From the NCBI GenBank assembly GCA_002104985.1, contig MCGO01000051.1:124001-188000 (forward strand): 64,000 bases of DNA, given 5' to 3'. This document shows, piece by piece, positions 20,548 through 31,728 of this stretch (position 1 is its first letter; each line of letters opens with the position of its first letter). The translations under genes were made by a program, and so were the position numbers. The notes under the pieces are model-generated. The model saw only the letters and a program-made list of their open reading frames with translations, was not told the origin of the DNA and did not search any database. The stretch comes from Rhizoclosmatium globosum. Lineage: Eukaryota; Chytridiomycota; Chytridiomycetes; Chytridiales; Chytriomycetaceae.

Positions 20548-23156
20548 ATGAGTCTCCAACCAGCACCACCAACAACAACACCGACAGCCCGTCTCGTGTT
20601 CATTCTCCACGGCAGCGACACGTCCGCACAAGCCGAAGTGTGTGCGCGACTCGAAGGCGGCGGCTTCACCTTGCAGACCGTAACTCTGGACGATGTCTCT
20701 TCCAAAGACCCCGAAGTCGCCGTTGTTGCCACTGCCTCTGCGGCTTTAGTCACCCACCTCTTTTCGAAGCAACTGCGCATCGAAGCAAGTGCCGATCGGG
20801 TCCCAACCGAAGCCGATGCCCTGCGAATCGCACTTGACTTTGCGTCTTCGGCCGTCTTCTTTGGCGGCCTCGGCGTGCTGGTCGGTGCAAATAGAGAACG
20901 TGCGAACAAGTGCTTGGACGACAAGTGGAAGTGGGTTGGTGGCGACGGCGTTGTGAAGGAGGTTGTGGTGCTCGACAACCACGACTTTGAGAATGTGCGT
21001 ATCTTCCTCTTTGCTCTTACTAATAGTAGGAGTCTGGTTACTAAGAATGCACTCGTAGACTTGGATGCACTCCTGGGACGACAAGTGGATCCTAGACACA
21101 AAAGACTTGACGGTCGTTCAACAACACATGGGCGAACGTGTCGCTTTCTACTTTGCTTTCCTAAACTTTTACTTGCAAGCTCTTGTTCCGCTCTCTGCCA
21201 TCGGCTTTGTCGTCTACTTCCTCTTCCCCGACTACTCCTACACCTACGCTTTCATCTTGTCCGTCTGGTCCATCTTCTTCATTGCTGGTTGGAAGCGTCA
21301 GGAAGTCTGGTTGGCTGATATCTGGGGGCTACTCATGCAGACAAGTTTGACAGAGATCGTCCTCAGTTTGTCCCTGACCGTGTGGATGTGGATCCTATTA
21401 CTGGTGAACCTGTTCCGTTCTTTCCCTTTTACAAACGTTGGTTTGTTCATGCTGCGTGTATGTACTTTATTTTCCGATCGTATGAGTGTAGTATGGGTGC
21501 AGTATGAGTGTAGTATGAGTGTAGTGTTTTAAGTGACTAGTTTGCGGAGTCCGTGAGTGCAGGAAACAAGTGAAATTGACGTATTCGGATATAAAGAGCC
21601 TGTGAAGAATGTGGCGGTGTCGACTAGATTTGGGCGTCACACACATATAAATGTCAATTATTGGCACAGTGAGGAAGGAATCTGACAGAGTCAGCGAAAG
21701 ATTGACGAAGTCAAGAAAAGCGAGCGTAGCTAGGAGAGAATAGTGGACCTATCGTCCAAAAATAAGAGCTACAGCATTCTGGCTGCAGAATGCGGACGAC
21801 TAACTTCCAATACTAGACACAATGCCAATGATCCTCATCTTTACCATTGCCGTATTCCTCATCTCTATGGTCATCTTAACCGCGGAAATCTTCACCACCC
21901 AAGTGTACACTGGACCCAACAAGATGCTGGTTTCACTTATTCCAGTCATCATTTACGTTCTTTCGCTCCCACTCCTTCAACTCTTGTACACGCAATTGTC
22001 CAAGTATATTACTGACCTCGAAAACTCCCAGTCCGTCAACGACAATGATGCCTCATATGCACGCAAGACTTTCATTATCACTTGCTTGCTTACTCAATTA
22101 TCCCTTCTCCTGACGGGAGTCCTCTATATTCCTCTCTCTGACCTCTTGGTTCCATACGTGAACCCATATCTTGAGACTTACGGTGTCGCCGACCACATTG
22201 TTGGCCTCAATGCGACTCAAACAAGAAACCTCCTTTCTCCTTTTTCGCTTCAAGAAAAGGTCCTCACTTATTCCATCACCAACCAAATCGTCAATCAAGC
22301 TGTTGCAGTCCTCCTTCCAGCCGTTTTGGCTTGGTGGTCCACTCGTGCCGTCTCTGCTGCTGAAAAGAAGGAGTTGTTGGAAAACCAACGCGAAGAAGCC
22401 GAAAAGATTCACCAAGCCGCCGAAACCCACGATGAAACGACTCCACTCATTCCACTTGACCAAGTCGTTTTGACTGAACAGGAGCAACTCAAGATTGACA
22501 TTGAACGTGCAATCAGTCTTCCAGTTTACGAAATGTTTGACGAGTACAATGAGTTGGCGAACCAATACTCCTTGCTGGTCATGTTCAGTGTTGCCTGGCC
22601 TATGTGTGCGCTCTTTTGTGCTTTGAACAATTTCGCCGATTTGAGAACCCACGCTTTCAAGGTCTGCAAGACTGTTCGGTAAGGATATACTCTCACCGCG
22701 TCTTAACATTCGAAAAAAGTCATGCTAATATTTTGATTGGATTAGTCGTCCCCTCCCTATCCGCTCAAACTCCATCGCCCCATGGACCGACATTTTCCAG
22801 CTCTTCACTGTCATTGGAACAGTCACAACAACTCTCCTCTGCCTCTTGTACCACAACTGGAACCCAACCGTCCTCGCCTCTCAACAAACCCTGCCGCATA
22901 TCTCATACTACTTTATTGTTCTTGTCATTGTAGAGCACGCTCAGTTCATTGTTCAGTGGTTGGTTGAGATTGGTATGGACGTGACTTGGGGTGATTTGAA
23001 GGCGCTTGCGGAGAAGAGGCGGAAGGCGGAGCGTGCTTTGTTGGGTGGAGTTCGTGTTGGTCTTCAGGGTGGCGTTGCAAAAGTGATGGAGACTCATGAA
23101 AACGTTATGGACAAGTTTAAGGACTTTTTGAAGGGTGGTAAGAGGAAGGAGGAGTA
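20548..23156 (+). CDS. Anoctamin/TMEM16 (Ist2-like) family, copy 1
   Basis: Multi-pass membrane protein of the lipid scramblase/ion channel family, about 690 residues. Exons: 20548-21000; about 21065-21459; about 21821-22680; about 22747-23156. Signature pieces are 'YLGERVAFYFAF'-type TM1 (here MGERVAFYFAFLNFYLQALV), FIAGWKRQEVWLADIWG, YKRWFVHAA, 'EYNELANQYSLLVMFSVAWP' and 'NNFADLRTHAFKVCKTVR'. By comparison with mouse TMEM16A, the calcium ligands E702 and E705 are kept (EYNE), but E734 is Asp and D738 is His. One base is missing in the GGGGG run near 21325; adding it restores ATHADKFDRDRPQFVPDRV. The intron at 21460-21820 is exceptionally long and is absent from copy 2. Confidence 0.85.
21460..21820 (+). 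other. Oversized intron (about 360 bp) in anoctamin copy 1
   Basis: Donor gtatgt at about 21460 and a 'ctaac...actag' branch/acceptor at 21798-21818 give a clean splice (GCG-T / AC-ACA-ATG). The intron holds short repeats of 'agtatgagtgtagt' near 21481-21530. It also holds an open stretch of about 50 codons (QETSEIDVFGYKEPVKNV...STRFGRHTHINVNYWHSEEG) that is not part of the anoctamin. It may be an inserted sequence; its source is unknown. Confidence 0.55.
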
Positions 23157-23307
23157 AAATTGGAAGAATCTGATACTCGTGTGCACGTATCGAAGAACCT
23201 CTTAGCTAAACCGTTTTTTATCGTTTTATGTTTTTGTTTTTCATTTCTCTTCAATAAATAGAGTATCTCATATTACACTTAAATCTAGAATCTATGGAAA
23301 GACAATA

Positions 23308-25252
23308 CTATACTCCTGGTTTCTTGTCATTACCAGTAGCAGTATTTCTGTTGTGTGAACTGATTTGGGACTGCATACCACCACCAGCTCCAGACAGTTC
23401 ACGGTTGGCTTTGATGGAGTTTGCAAACTTTTCAATCATCTTGTAAAACACTTCCTCCATAGTTCCAAGCTCGGATATAATATTTGCATTCTGTTTCTCC
23501 ATGGCCTTAAATGCAGAGAAATCAAAGGAAGTCGCCTGAAGTAAAACCATTAACGTTTTAAAGTGGAGGAAAGGTAAGAACGTACCTGAACCATGATTTT
23601 GGTAATCTTTGCCAAGGGAACGGTTACAGTGAAGTAGGTCAAGATACAAGAAACAATGACCATTGCTACAAAGACTCCCACCGCGATTCCGATGATGTTT
23701 TTGACATCTCTTGCTAAAGTCGCAGCTAGCGCGTCTAACACAGTATCGATGTCACCGGTGTAGTCGCTTGTAGGAGCTCCGTTCACAATAATGTACTTTG
23801 GCTCTTGAGGCATAACGCGAATCTGGAAATACAGACCATTTGCCTGATACATGGATTGTTGGTTCCCCAGAAAACTGTAGTCGTTACTCCCAGTTGGCAA
23901 CAGATTTTGTAAATAATTTGCCGTAAACTTAATATTTGGATCAACCGCGGATGTAGCTTGTTTCAGGTTCCCCGCAGTGTCAATGATGCTTTCGTTTGTT
24001 GAAACGCCGATAAGACTTCCCTTACGCGTCATGACGTACATGAATGCGTGTGGGGTTTGGACGAATGAGACGAGCATGTTGTGCATGTCGGTGAATCCAA
24101 TGTCTTGGTAAACGTAGGGGTTTTCAGTTAAAACTATAGGATGGTTTTGAAACTGTCTCACCTGTTCCGTACACGCCAACGACATTTCCTTGAGAATCAA
24201 AGAACGGGTAAGTTGCAGTGATACCTGCATCTGCTCCGCCAGTTTGACCGGCGCCACCACCAGCAAATAAGTATGGATCAGTGTACAAGACGGTTTGGGT
24301 TGCGGGTGTCAAGGAAGCAGCGCGGATGTACCATGGTCGTTGGACGACTGCATATGAAATGTTAATGTTTACGAACCCATCTGCAATCCATCTGTTTGGA
24401 TCCCAGTTTCCAACTATATGAATTGAACGTAAGTACAAGAAAGTGAGAAGAGAAAAATCTAATGATATATACCTGCTGAAAGAGTATTGTGGATTTTAGA
24501 CCAGTAGAGGTCATTCGCGGTGAAGTTCTTGGCAAACTGGCAAACTTGACAGTCGGGGCTATCTGGAACGTAATTTGCAGGAGTGAAGATGACGATAGCT
24601 CCTGGACCTGATTGTTGGAGTAAAATGAACTCTCCAGTATTGGTTCCGTAATACACTGTCATTATGTTAGTTGGATGCGAATCATTAAAGGGAGAATACT
24701 GACTATTTAATTGATTGTTCTTATATTTGACCTGTGAAAAAGGTTATGAGATTGCTGAGGTGAGATCGACATTAAGCAACAACACTTACTGCATACGCGA
24801 AGTTGTTGAACACAGATTGCTTGCTCGATTTGTTTACATATGCGGACATGGTGTTGTAAATGTCGATAGTGTAGTTGCTGTTTGAACGAAAAAGATGTGT
24901 AAATGATCATAAAGAGCCCAATCGCTAAACTTACAAATATGATTAAGCGCCATGGCGCCTTCAATATTTTGGATCTTGATTGCCAGGGAGTTTGCAACGC
25001 TGCGACCCGTGTTTACGGAAAGGTCGTTGGAAGACTTCATTGACTCAAACGAAATCACAAGTGGAATAATCAACACCAAAGAAGCCTATTGAGACCACTT
25101 TGATGTTTACGATCGTTTCTAGGCGAGGTTTTTCGACTTACCACGATGAACGTTTGGATAAACACTACGAGAAGGACAGGGAAGGAGCACGAGCGGCCCT
25201 TGAACTTGGAAGCCGCGGAGTTTGAGTTCACTGAAGCTCTTGTTTCTACCAT
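23308..25252 (-). CDS. Double-Cache transmembrane sensor-like protein, copy 1
   Basis: Membrane protein of about 500 residues with a large extracytosolic ligand-binding region and no visible output domain. It starts MVETRASVNSNSAASKFKGR, followed by TM1 (PVLLVVFIQTFIV...ASLVLIIPLVISF). The Cache-like region carries NDLSVNTGRSVANSLAIKIQ, YGTNTGEFILLQQSGPG, RPWYIRAA, the second-lobe motifs YPFFDSQGNVVGVYGTG and DIGFTDMHNMLVSFVQTPHA, and 'GSLIGVSTNESIIDTAGN'. TM2 is IGIAVGVFVAMVIVSCILTY, then a HAMP-like PLAKITKIM and a short cytosolic helix (FKAMEKQNANIISELGTMEE) ending KKPGV. Six or seven short introns are needed. PWYxxA and the lobe order are typical of double Cache domains. It probably signals through a partner protein. 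Confidence 0.75.
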
Positions 25253-25476
25253 ACTGCGAGCTTGAAGGAATCTTCGTTTAGTCCAAGTTTCTGTGAATGC
25301 GTAAATCTCTTAACCAAGGAATTGTCAGTTTTCGATTAACGAGGTGCCAGCAAGAATAATTCGCCATTTTATTACTCATAAAATGGTTTGTCAAGCGTTT
25401 ATATAAAAGGTTGTATTGAATTGAATGTAAGGGGAAACTGATATTGGGAACAGATATGGAATCGAAAAATTATCAT

Positions 25477-27439
25477 TCAGGCTTTTCTATCATTTCCGGT
25501 TGCAGTATTTCTATTATGAGAGCTTATTTGAGACTGCATACCAGCACCAGCACCTGACAGCTCGCGATTCGCCTTAATCGAGCTTGCAAACTTCTCAATC
25601 ATCTTATAAAACACTCCTTCCATGGTTCCAAGCTCAGAAATAATGTTTGCATTTTGTGATTCCATTGCTTTGAAGGCACTGAAATCAAATGACGTCGCCT
25701 GAAGGATGAAAGTGGTTAATTTAGATCTGGATTGAAAAGTCGGAGGAAAGGCAACATACCTGAACCATAATTTTGGTAATCTTTGCCAAAGGAACACTGA
25801 CAGTGAAATATGTCAAAATACAGGATATCGAAACCATAGCAACGAAGACTCCAACAGCAATACCGATAATGTTTCTTACGTCTCTTGTAAGTGTCGCAGC
25901 AAGTGAGTCCAGCACAGAGTCGATGTCTCCAGTGTAGTCACTCGTTGGAGCTCCATTCACAATAATATACTTTGGCTCTTGAGGCATGACACGAATCTGG
26001 AAGTAAAGACCGTTCGCTTGATACATTGATTGCTGGTTTCCAAGGAAACTGTAATCGTTAGTACCAGCGGGAAGGAGGTTTTGCAAATAATTCGCAGTGA
26101 ATTGAATGTTTGGGTCAATCGCAGCCGTGGCTTGTTTCAAGTTGCCTGCCGCATCAATGATGGTCTCATTCGTGGAAACTCCAATAAGGCTTCCTTGACG
26201 CGTCATGACATACATGAAGGCGTGTGGAGTTTGCACAAACGAGACGAGCATGTTGTGCATGTCAGTGAAACCAATATCTATATTAATAAAAAATAGTGGG
26301 TATTTCGTATCGGTTTGGGTAAAGTGACAAACCTGTTCCGTATACACCAACAACGTTTCCTTGAGCATCAAAGAAAGGATACGTAGCTGTGATTCCAGCG
26401 GTTGCACCACCAGTTTGTCCAGCACCACCACCAGCGAACAAGTAGGGATCAGTGTACAAAACGGTTTGTGTAGCCGGAGTCAAAGACGCAGCGCGGATAT
26501 ACCATGGTCTTTTGACGACAACAAACGTGATGTTAATATTCACGAAACCATCAGCAATCCATCTGTTTGGATCCCAGTTGCCGACTGATTCAATCTTGAT
26601 GATTAGATATAACAATAAAAATTGCGGTTACTTCACCTGCTGAAAGCGTATTGTGGATTTTGGACCAGTACATGTCGTTTGCAGTAAAGTTCTTGGAAAA
26701 TTGACAAATCTGACAGTCCGGGCTATCTGGAACATAATTTGCTGGTGTGAAGACGACAATGGATCCTGGACCGGATTGTTGCAGCAAAATTAATTCACCA
26801 GTGTTGGTTCCGTAGTACACTTTAAGGAACTTGATTAGCTCACAAAGTTTAAATTATTGGTACTTACTGTTAAGTTGAGTGTTCTTGTATTTGACCTGCA
26901 TATTCCTTTTAGAAAAGAACTAAAATTAAAAAGGCGAAAGACTTACAGCATATGCAAAGTTATTAAAAATGGCTTGCTTGCTGGACTTGTTCACGTACGC
27001 GGACATTGTGTTGTAAATGTCAATGGTGTCACTGTTAACTTGGTTGATAGTAGCAGCTATTTTTTTTTCACCATAGGATTAGACATGTTAAATTACTTTA
27101 ATCACGAACTTATATGGTTAAGCGCCATGGCTCCTTCAATGTTTTGAATCTTGATTGCAAGTGAGTTGGCGACACCGCGTCCAGTGCTCACTGACAAGTC
27201 ATTGGAGGCCTTCATAGAGTTGAACGAGATCACCAAAGGAATGATGAGAACCAGCGACGCCTGGGATTACGAAAGTAAAGTGAGAAGTGGGTTTCAAATT
27301 ACCAAAGGTACGTATAAGAAAGGCGTACCACAATGAACGTTTGCATAAAAACTACTAAGAGAACTGGGAAGGAACATGTACGTCCTTTGAATTTAGTCGA
27401 CACGCCATTGGAAGCGGTGGATGCTCTTGAATCTGCCAT
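25477..27439 (-). CDS. Double-Cache transmembrane sensor-like protein, copy 2
   Basis: Tandem paralogue of 23308-25252, on the same strand with the same exon pattern. It starts MADSRASTASNGVSTKFKGR at about 27439, with TM1 exons PVLLVVFMQTFIV and LVLIIPLVISF. The ectodomain has NDLSVSTGRGVANSLAIKIQ, YGTNTGELILLQQSGPGSIV, RPWYIRAA, YPFFDAQGNVVGVYGTG and GSLIGVSTNETIIDAAGN. TM2 is GIAVGVFVAMVSISCILTYF, followed by PLAKITKIMVQ and a short cytosolic tail (FKAMESQNANIISELGTMEG). As in copy 1 there is no kinase, cyclase or receiver domain. Copies differ mainly at intron edges and the extreme ends, which suggests a recent duplication or purifying selection. Confidence 0.75.
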
Positions 27440-27565
27440 GCTTCGTGTCCCAACGGGTTTTCTCTCTTCTTTTTGAGAGTGTAAATCTATGAAAAGGGAT
27501 GTTCGTTTGAAATGGCGCTTTAACTCTCTCTGAATAAGAGATTTACGTCAGCGGTTGTTCCAGCA

Positions 27566-29665
27566 ATGCAAGCCAATCCCTCAAAAGAGCGTCCTTTGTC
27601 CCAAGCTGTGACCCAGTCCTTGTCCCAAACAGTAATAATTTCCGCCAAATTGAATAATGAGGAGGCTGTACATTTGGCTGCTGGTTTAGTTTCGCGAGGA
27701 TTGGATGTCACTTTACTGGATCTATCTGACTCAGACAAGAAGCTTGAAAAGACCGTTAAGACAAGCTCTACAATCAAGAAACAAATTGCAGTTCTTGTAT
27801 CGGCTCCATTTGCGGCCATGGAACGAATTGAGCGGTGGGCTGATGCAATGACTTTGACCTGGACATTCCACACGACGAGCGACTTCAGATTCAGCCCGCA
27901 TTCATCTATTGGTTCAGTTTCTTATTGCGTCGAAAGAAGATGGAGGTTGTGGGATCAAAGTGGATGGTACAAACACTGACTTGATCATCATACATGACGC
28001 GGAATGGGAAAAGGTACTAGACCTTAGAGATAAATCCTGTCACATGTATTCTAACGGTCATTTTCGAAGCTTTGGCTTTCAACGTGGTCCAAGAAATGGT
28101 TGTTGGATGCATCAGACTTCTCCTCTATTCAGCGGTATCTTGGCGAAGAAATCGCAATGTACTTTGCATTCATCAATCATTTTCTTGTGGCGTTAATACC
28201 TCTTGCGTCTATCGGTGTCTTGGCGCATCTATTCTTGCCTGAATACTCTGCTTATTACGCAGTGTTTCTGACTTTGTGGGGAGTTACTTTTCTGGTCTCA
28301 TGGAAACGGCAAGAATTTAGTCTCGCTGAAATGTGGCGTTCAAAGCCTGAGTCGTCAAGCTGGAAGAGACCCGAATTCAAATCTGACCAACCATCTCGCC
28401 AAGGAATCGTTGCGGAATCTTATTCGTTTTGGAAACGATGGATCGTTCATGTTTTCCTGACGGGTCCCATTGTGTTGTTATTTGCGGGTCTCGTTGCTCT
28501 TGCTTCCGCTGCGATTTTGATGATGCAAGTCTACACAGCAGATTTTTACAATGGACCGTACAAGTCTGTTGTGGTGTGTAATTTAACTGTTTATTTCAAA
28601 TAAGGGCTAATCTTGAGTTAGAGTATGACGCCCGTTATGGTCTATGTGATTAGCATACCCACACTCCAATCTCTTTACCACACCATCACGATGAAGCTCA
28701 CAAACCTTGAAAACTCGCGCACACAATCATCCCACACATCGTCGTTAACGCGAAAATCCTTCCTTCTCACCCTCTTGATAACTCAACTCCCACTCCTCCT
28801 CTCCGCCCTCGTTTTCATTCCCTTCTCCGACAAACTTCTACCTCACTTAAGCACTACACCATCTCTAACTGAAACTTCGAACCTCTTGACACCGCAATCG
28901 CTGCGAGACCGCGTGATCTACTTTTGTATGACAGGTCAAGTCGTCAACCAAGCTACAGAAGTCCTCCTCCCATACTTACAGTCCCTCTACACATCGCATA
29001 CCCTCAAAAAGAAGTTTTCGAAGCAAGGCATTGTAAATGATGAAGAGGACGACTCAGAGACAATCGAACAGAAGATTAGGAAACGCGTTGTAAAAGCGCT
29101 TTCCCTGCCGGAATATAACTTGTATGATGATTACGCGGAACTTGGGAACCAATTTGCATTGATTGTGATGTTTAGTGTTGTTTGGCCGTTGGCTGGGGTT
29201 TGCTTCCTGGTGAATAATTGGATGGAGGTTAGGACTGATGCGTTCAAGATTTGTCGAGCTGTGAGGCGGCCGATTCCGAGGGAGGGGAGAGGGATTGAGC
29301 CGTGGTTTGGGATCTTTTGGGTGGTTTCTGTTGTTGGGGCGGTATGCACGGGGTGGATTGTTGGGGTGTATGGTGGAGAGGTGAATTTGGAGGGTGCAGC
29401 GTCTGAACGGACTTTGGAGCGGATTCCACGCGCTTTGGTTGGAGTTTTTGTAGCTGAGCATTTTCATATTATAGCTTGGTGGCTGATTGAATTTGTGTTT
29501 GGTGTGGTGTTTGGTAGTGGAGTCGAACGCGAATTGGAACTTCATAATTCAAGAAGGAGGAATCTTCAAGAAACCATTGAACAACTCCACAAAGAAGAGG
29601 ATGGAGAGGAGGATATGGATGAGAGGGTGGAGAGAGTCATGGAATTAGTTTCATCTGTATTTTAA
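27566..29665 (+). CDS. Anoctamin/TMEM16 (Ist2-like) family, copy 2
   Basis: Second anoctamin, about 660 residues, starting MQANPSKERPLSQAVTQSLS. Exons: 27566 to about 28013, about 28066-28573, and about 28621-29665. Landmarks: ATSDSARIHLLVQFLIASKE (aligns with copy 1), WLLDASDFSSIQRYLGEEIA, TFLVSWKRQEFSLAEMW, FWKRWIVHVFLTGPIVLLFA, YDDYAELGNQFALIVMFSVV, NNWMEVRTDAFKICRAVRRP and a TM with VAEHFHIIAWWLIEFV. Of the calcium ligands of mouse TMEM16A, E705, E734 and D738 are kept and E702 is Asp. A net two-base gap at about 27858-27872 breaks exon 1; two single missing bases would restore it. The tail is acidic (EEDGEEDMDERVERVMEL). Confidence 0.83.
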
Positions 29666-29998
29666 TTTAATAGATTCGTTCATGAAGATAATTACATTTT
29701 TGCAGAAACAGTTTCGGATTCATGATTGAAATTTCGTGGTCGCAAACACAATGCGGCGTGCGGCCTCGGCGTCGTCGATTGGTGGCGCAGTATTCGAACT
29801 GCGAAACAGCGAGATGCATTTGAGGCGCCTTCAAAGGCTCGTATCGCAAAACCGCGAGATGAACTCGTCGTATAAAGAAAGACTGGTTTAAGAGAAAGAG
29901 AAAAAAACAGACTTAATCATCTAGAACAAATAATTATTATGGGTTAATGCTGCCCATTCTTGTTTTCTTGCTTTGACGTTTGATCAAACAAAAACGGA
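29666..29998. other. Intergenic stretch, no gene seen
   Basis: Spacer between the second anoctamin and the next plus-strand gene. The first part is GC-rich and holds a perfect 6-bp-stem palindrome around tcgaat at about 29790-29810. The second part is purine- and A-rich. No gene or promoter element could be supported. Confidence 0.4.
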
Positions 29999-30626
29999 AT
30001 GCCTTCAAAACTACCCACCGGCCGCCCTCTGGCATGCGCACTCGCTGATGCTCTCCTTCAATTTTTGAAACGTGAACAGTTTCCCCCGCAATCGGTCGCG
30101 AGAGTCTTTGGGATGGCGCACCCAAGAGATTCTGATCTTGTCAATCAACACACTCCACCACAAACATCACGTCCTATGGGAGGATTGGACACTCCAACTC
30201 TCGTATTTCGTGTATGGCTTTCAATCAATTTCATGAACAGGTTCTCTGCCGCATACATTGCTGGTAAACAAAAATACTTTTGTTCGTTTGGAAGAATGTT
30301 AACGTTGTGTCTCAGATTCCCTTGAAGAAGGAGATTTTCCGACATACTTTGAGCATTTAGTTTGCTCGCTTCCATCAGATACTCACTACACTACTGAATT
30401 AAAGGCGCGTGGATTCCAAAGTATTGAGTGGGATATATATCTTCTCCAGCAATGTGCTCGTGTTCCTATGTCTGTTCCTCTTAATATTCAGAAACTAAAG
30501 AATGGATATGACAGCAATTTTACTAGCCAAAAATGGGTGGAACCAAAACAAGGATGGCACCAATTTGCATTCATGGGGTTTGGACTTCTGTTTTTCGTGG
30601 CTTTTGCATTTATGATCTTAATTTGA
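29999..30626 (+). CDS. Unrecognised tail-anchored membrane protein
   Basis: Two exons: 29999 to about 30263, and about 30316-30626. The 52-bp intron starts GTAAAC, has a gttaac branch site and ends TGTCTCAG; splicing gives SAAYIA-DSLEEGDFPTYF in frame. The product is about 190 residues: MPSKLPTGRPLACALADALL, LVFRVWLSINFMNRFSAAYI, VCSLPSDTHYTTELKARGFQ, WDIYLLQQCARVPMSVPLNI and a C-terminal membrane helix (HQFAFMGFGLLFFVAFAFMI) only one or two residues from the stop. That layout suggests a tail anchor facing the cytosol. I recognise no family. It is convergent with ubc9; the 295 bp between them holds only a weak open frame. Confidence 0.6.
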
Positions 30627-30921
30627 GAGAATGGATAAGGCTTATGCAAAGAAAGATAGTTATTGAACCAGTATGCGTTATATCTCTTGCATATTCGCCG
30701 CGTCCATTAGTCAACTAGAAGAAACTTATCTCTCTTCCAAATACTTGTCAATTCCAGTTTTCAAGTATTTCTTCAACCTCAAGCAGTACCCTGACCGACG
30801 TCAATTTCACGTCTGGCAGCGCACGGCAACATCTCTTTCCTTTGTTTTCAAGAACCAAAAAAACAAGAGGAAGTCACAAAGAATTTCAGAGATTTATTTG
30901 CATTATGAACTAGGACCACAT

Positions 30922-31571
30922 TCACTCAATCATACGATGTGCTAAAGCCTGCTGCTTAACCTTGGCCACATACTGAGCCTGCATCCAAAATGTCAGACCC
31001 TTCACTTCACACCACTACAAAAACACTCACCATATTCTTACGCATCATCATCTCCGCAGCACCCTGCGCGGGACTCAACAAATTCGGCTCATTTAAGAGA
31101 TCTTGGATCCCGAGTAAGATCTGTTTCACTGTGATGGCGGGTTTCCAGCCTTGTGTTTCGTTGATGATTGAGAGACAGACTTGACCGTTTGAGAAAACGT
31201 TTGGGTGGAAGAGGGGCGGTGTGAATGTGCAAATGGGTGGTTTTCTAGCGGGGGTTTTGTTAGTTGGTTTGGTTTGTGAGGGTTGGGTGTTAGGGTGGCA
31301 GCTTACTGCGGGTATTCGGGCGGGAAGGAGAGGATCATCTTGTACGTTCCGCCTTCCCATGGTGTGTCTTTCTTTCCTACGTGGCGGTTATCGTTAGATA
31401 GTGGGAGTGAGAGATGAAATACTAGACCTAACCTGGCACTCCAACCTCCCACTTCTGTAAGTTTAGTGAGTTATCCGCGTTCTTGATTGGCTTCGCAAAG
31501 AAACCAAATGGATGGTCTTTGCGCCATTGTTTCCGCTCTTCCGTCAACCGAGAAATACAGATTGCGTTCAT
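30922..31571 (-). CDS. ubc9: SUMO-conjugating enzyme E2 Ubc9
   Basis: E2 enzyme that carries SUMO on a Cys thioester and transfers it to Lys in psi-K-x-E sites, mainly in the nucleus. About 155 residues in four exons. It starts [20 protein letters not shown] (compare the conserved [12 protein letters not shown] start), then WEVGVPG / [20 protein letters not shown] / [20 protein letters not shown], the active-site segment [18 protein letters not shown] with its Cys, and [16 protein letters not shown]. The last exon gives [18 protein letters not shown]. The HPN motif and the RKDHPF SUMO-contact region are intact. The length matches the family (157-160). Introns: about 31437-31385, 31313-31240 and 31035-30980. 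Confidence 0.95.
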
Positions 31572-31728
31572 TTACAGGTTTTGGTGAACGAATGTCCGAA
31601 AAAAAGGGGAACAGTTCTTCGTTCCTCAATTGATATCAATCGCTTTCACCCGCGTGTCCTTTATTATTAACTTAACGTGAACGCTTCATTTGGAATCTAT
31701 TTCGTATCCTCCTTCCCCCCGCGCCAAA

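Noticed and set aside
29770..29850. A possible tRNA T-arm on the minus strand (cgcag-ttcgaata-ctgcg).
   Set aside because: The loop has eight bases, and no anticodon arm or pairing acceptor ends could be drawn; it is better seen as a chance palindrome.
30673..30945. Plus-strand open frame of 90 codons overlapping the ubc9 3' end.
   Set aside because: The last part overlaps the final ubc9 exon, no splice join to the gene at 29999-30626 is evident, and the composition is not convincingly coding.
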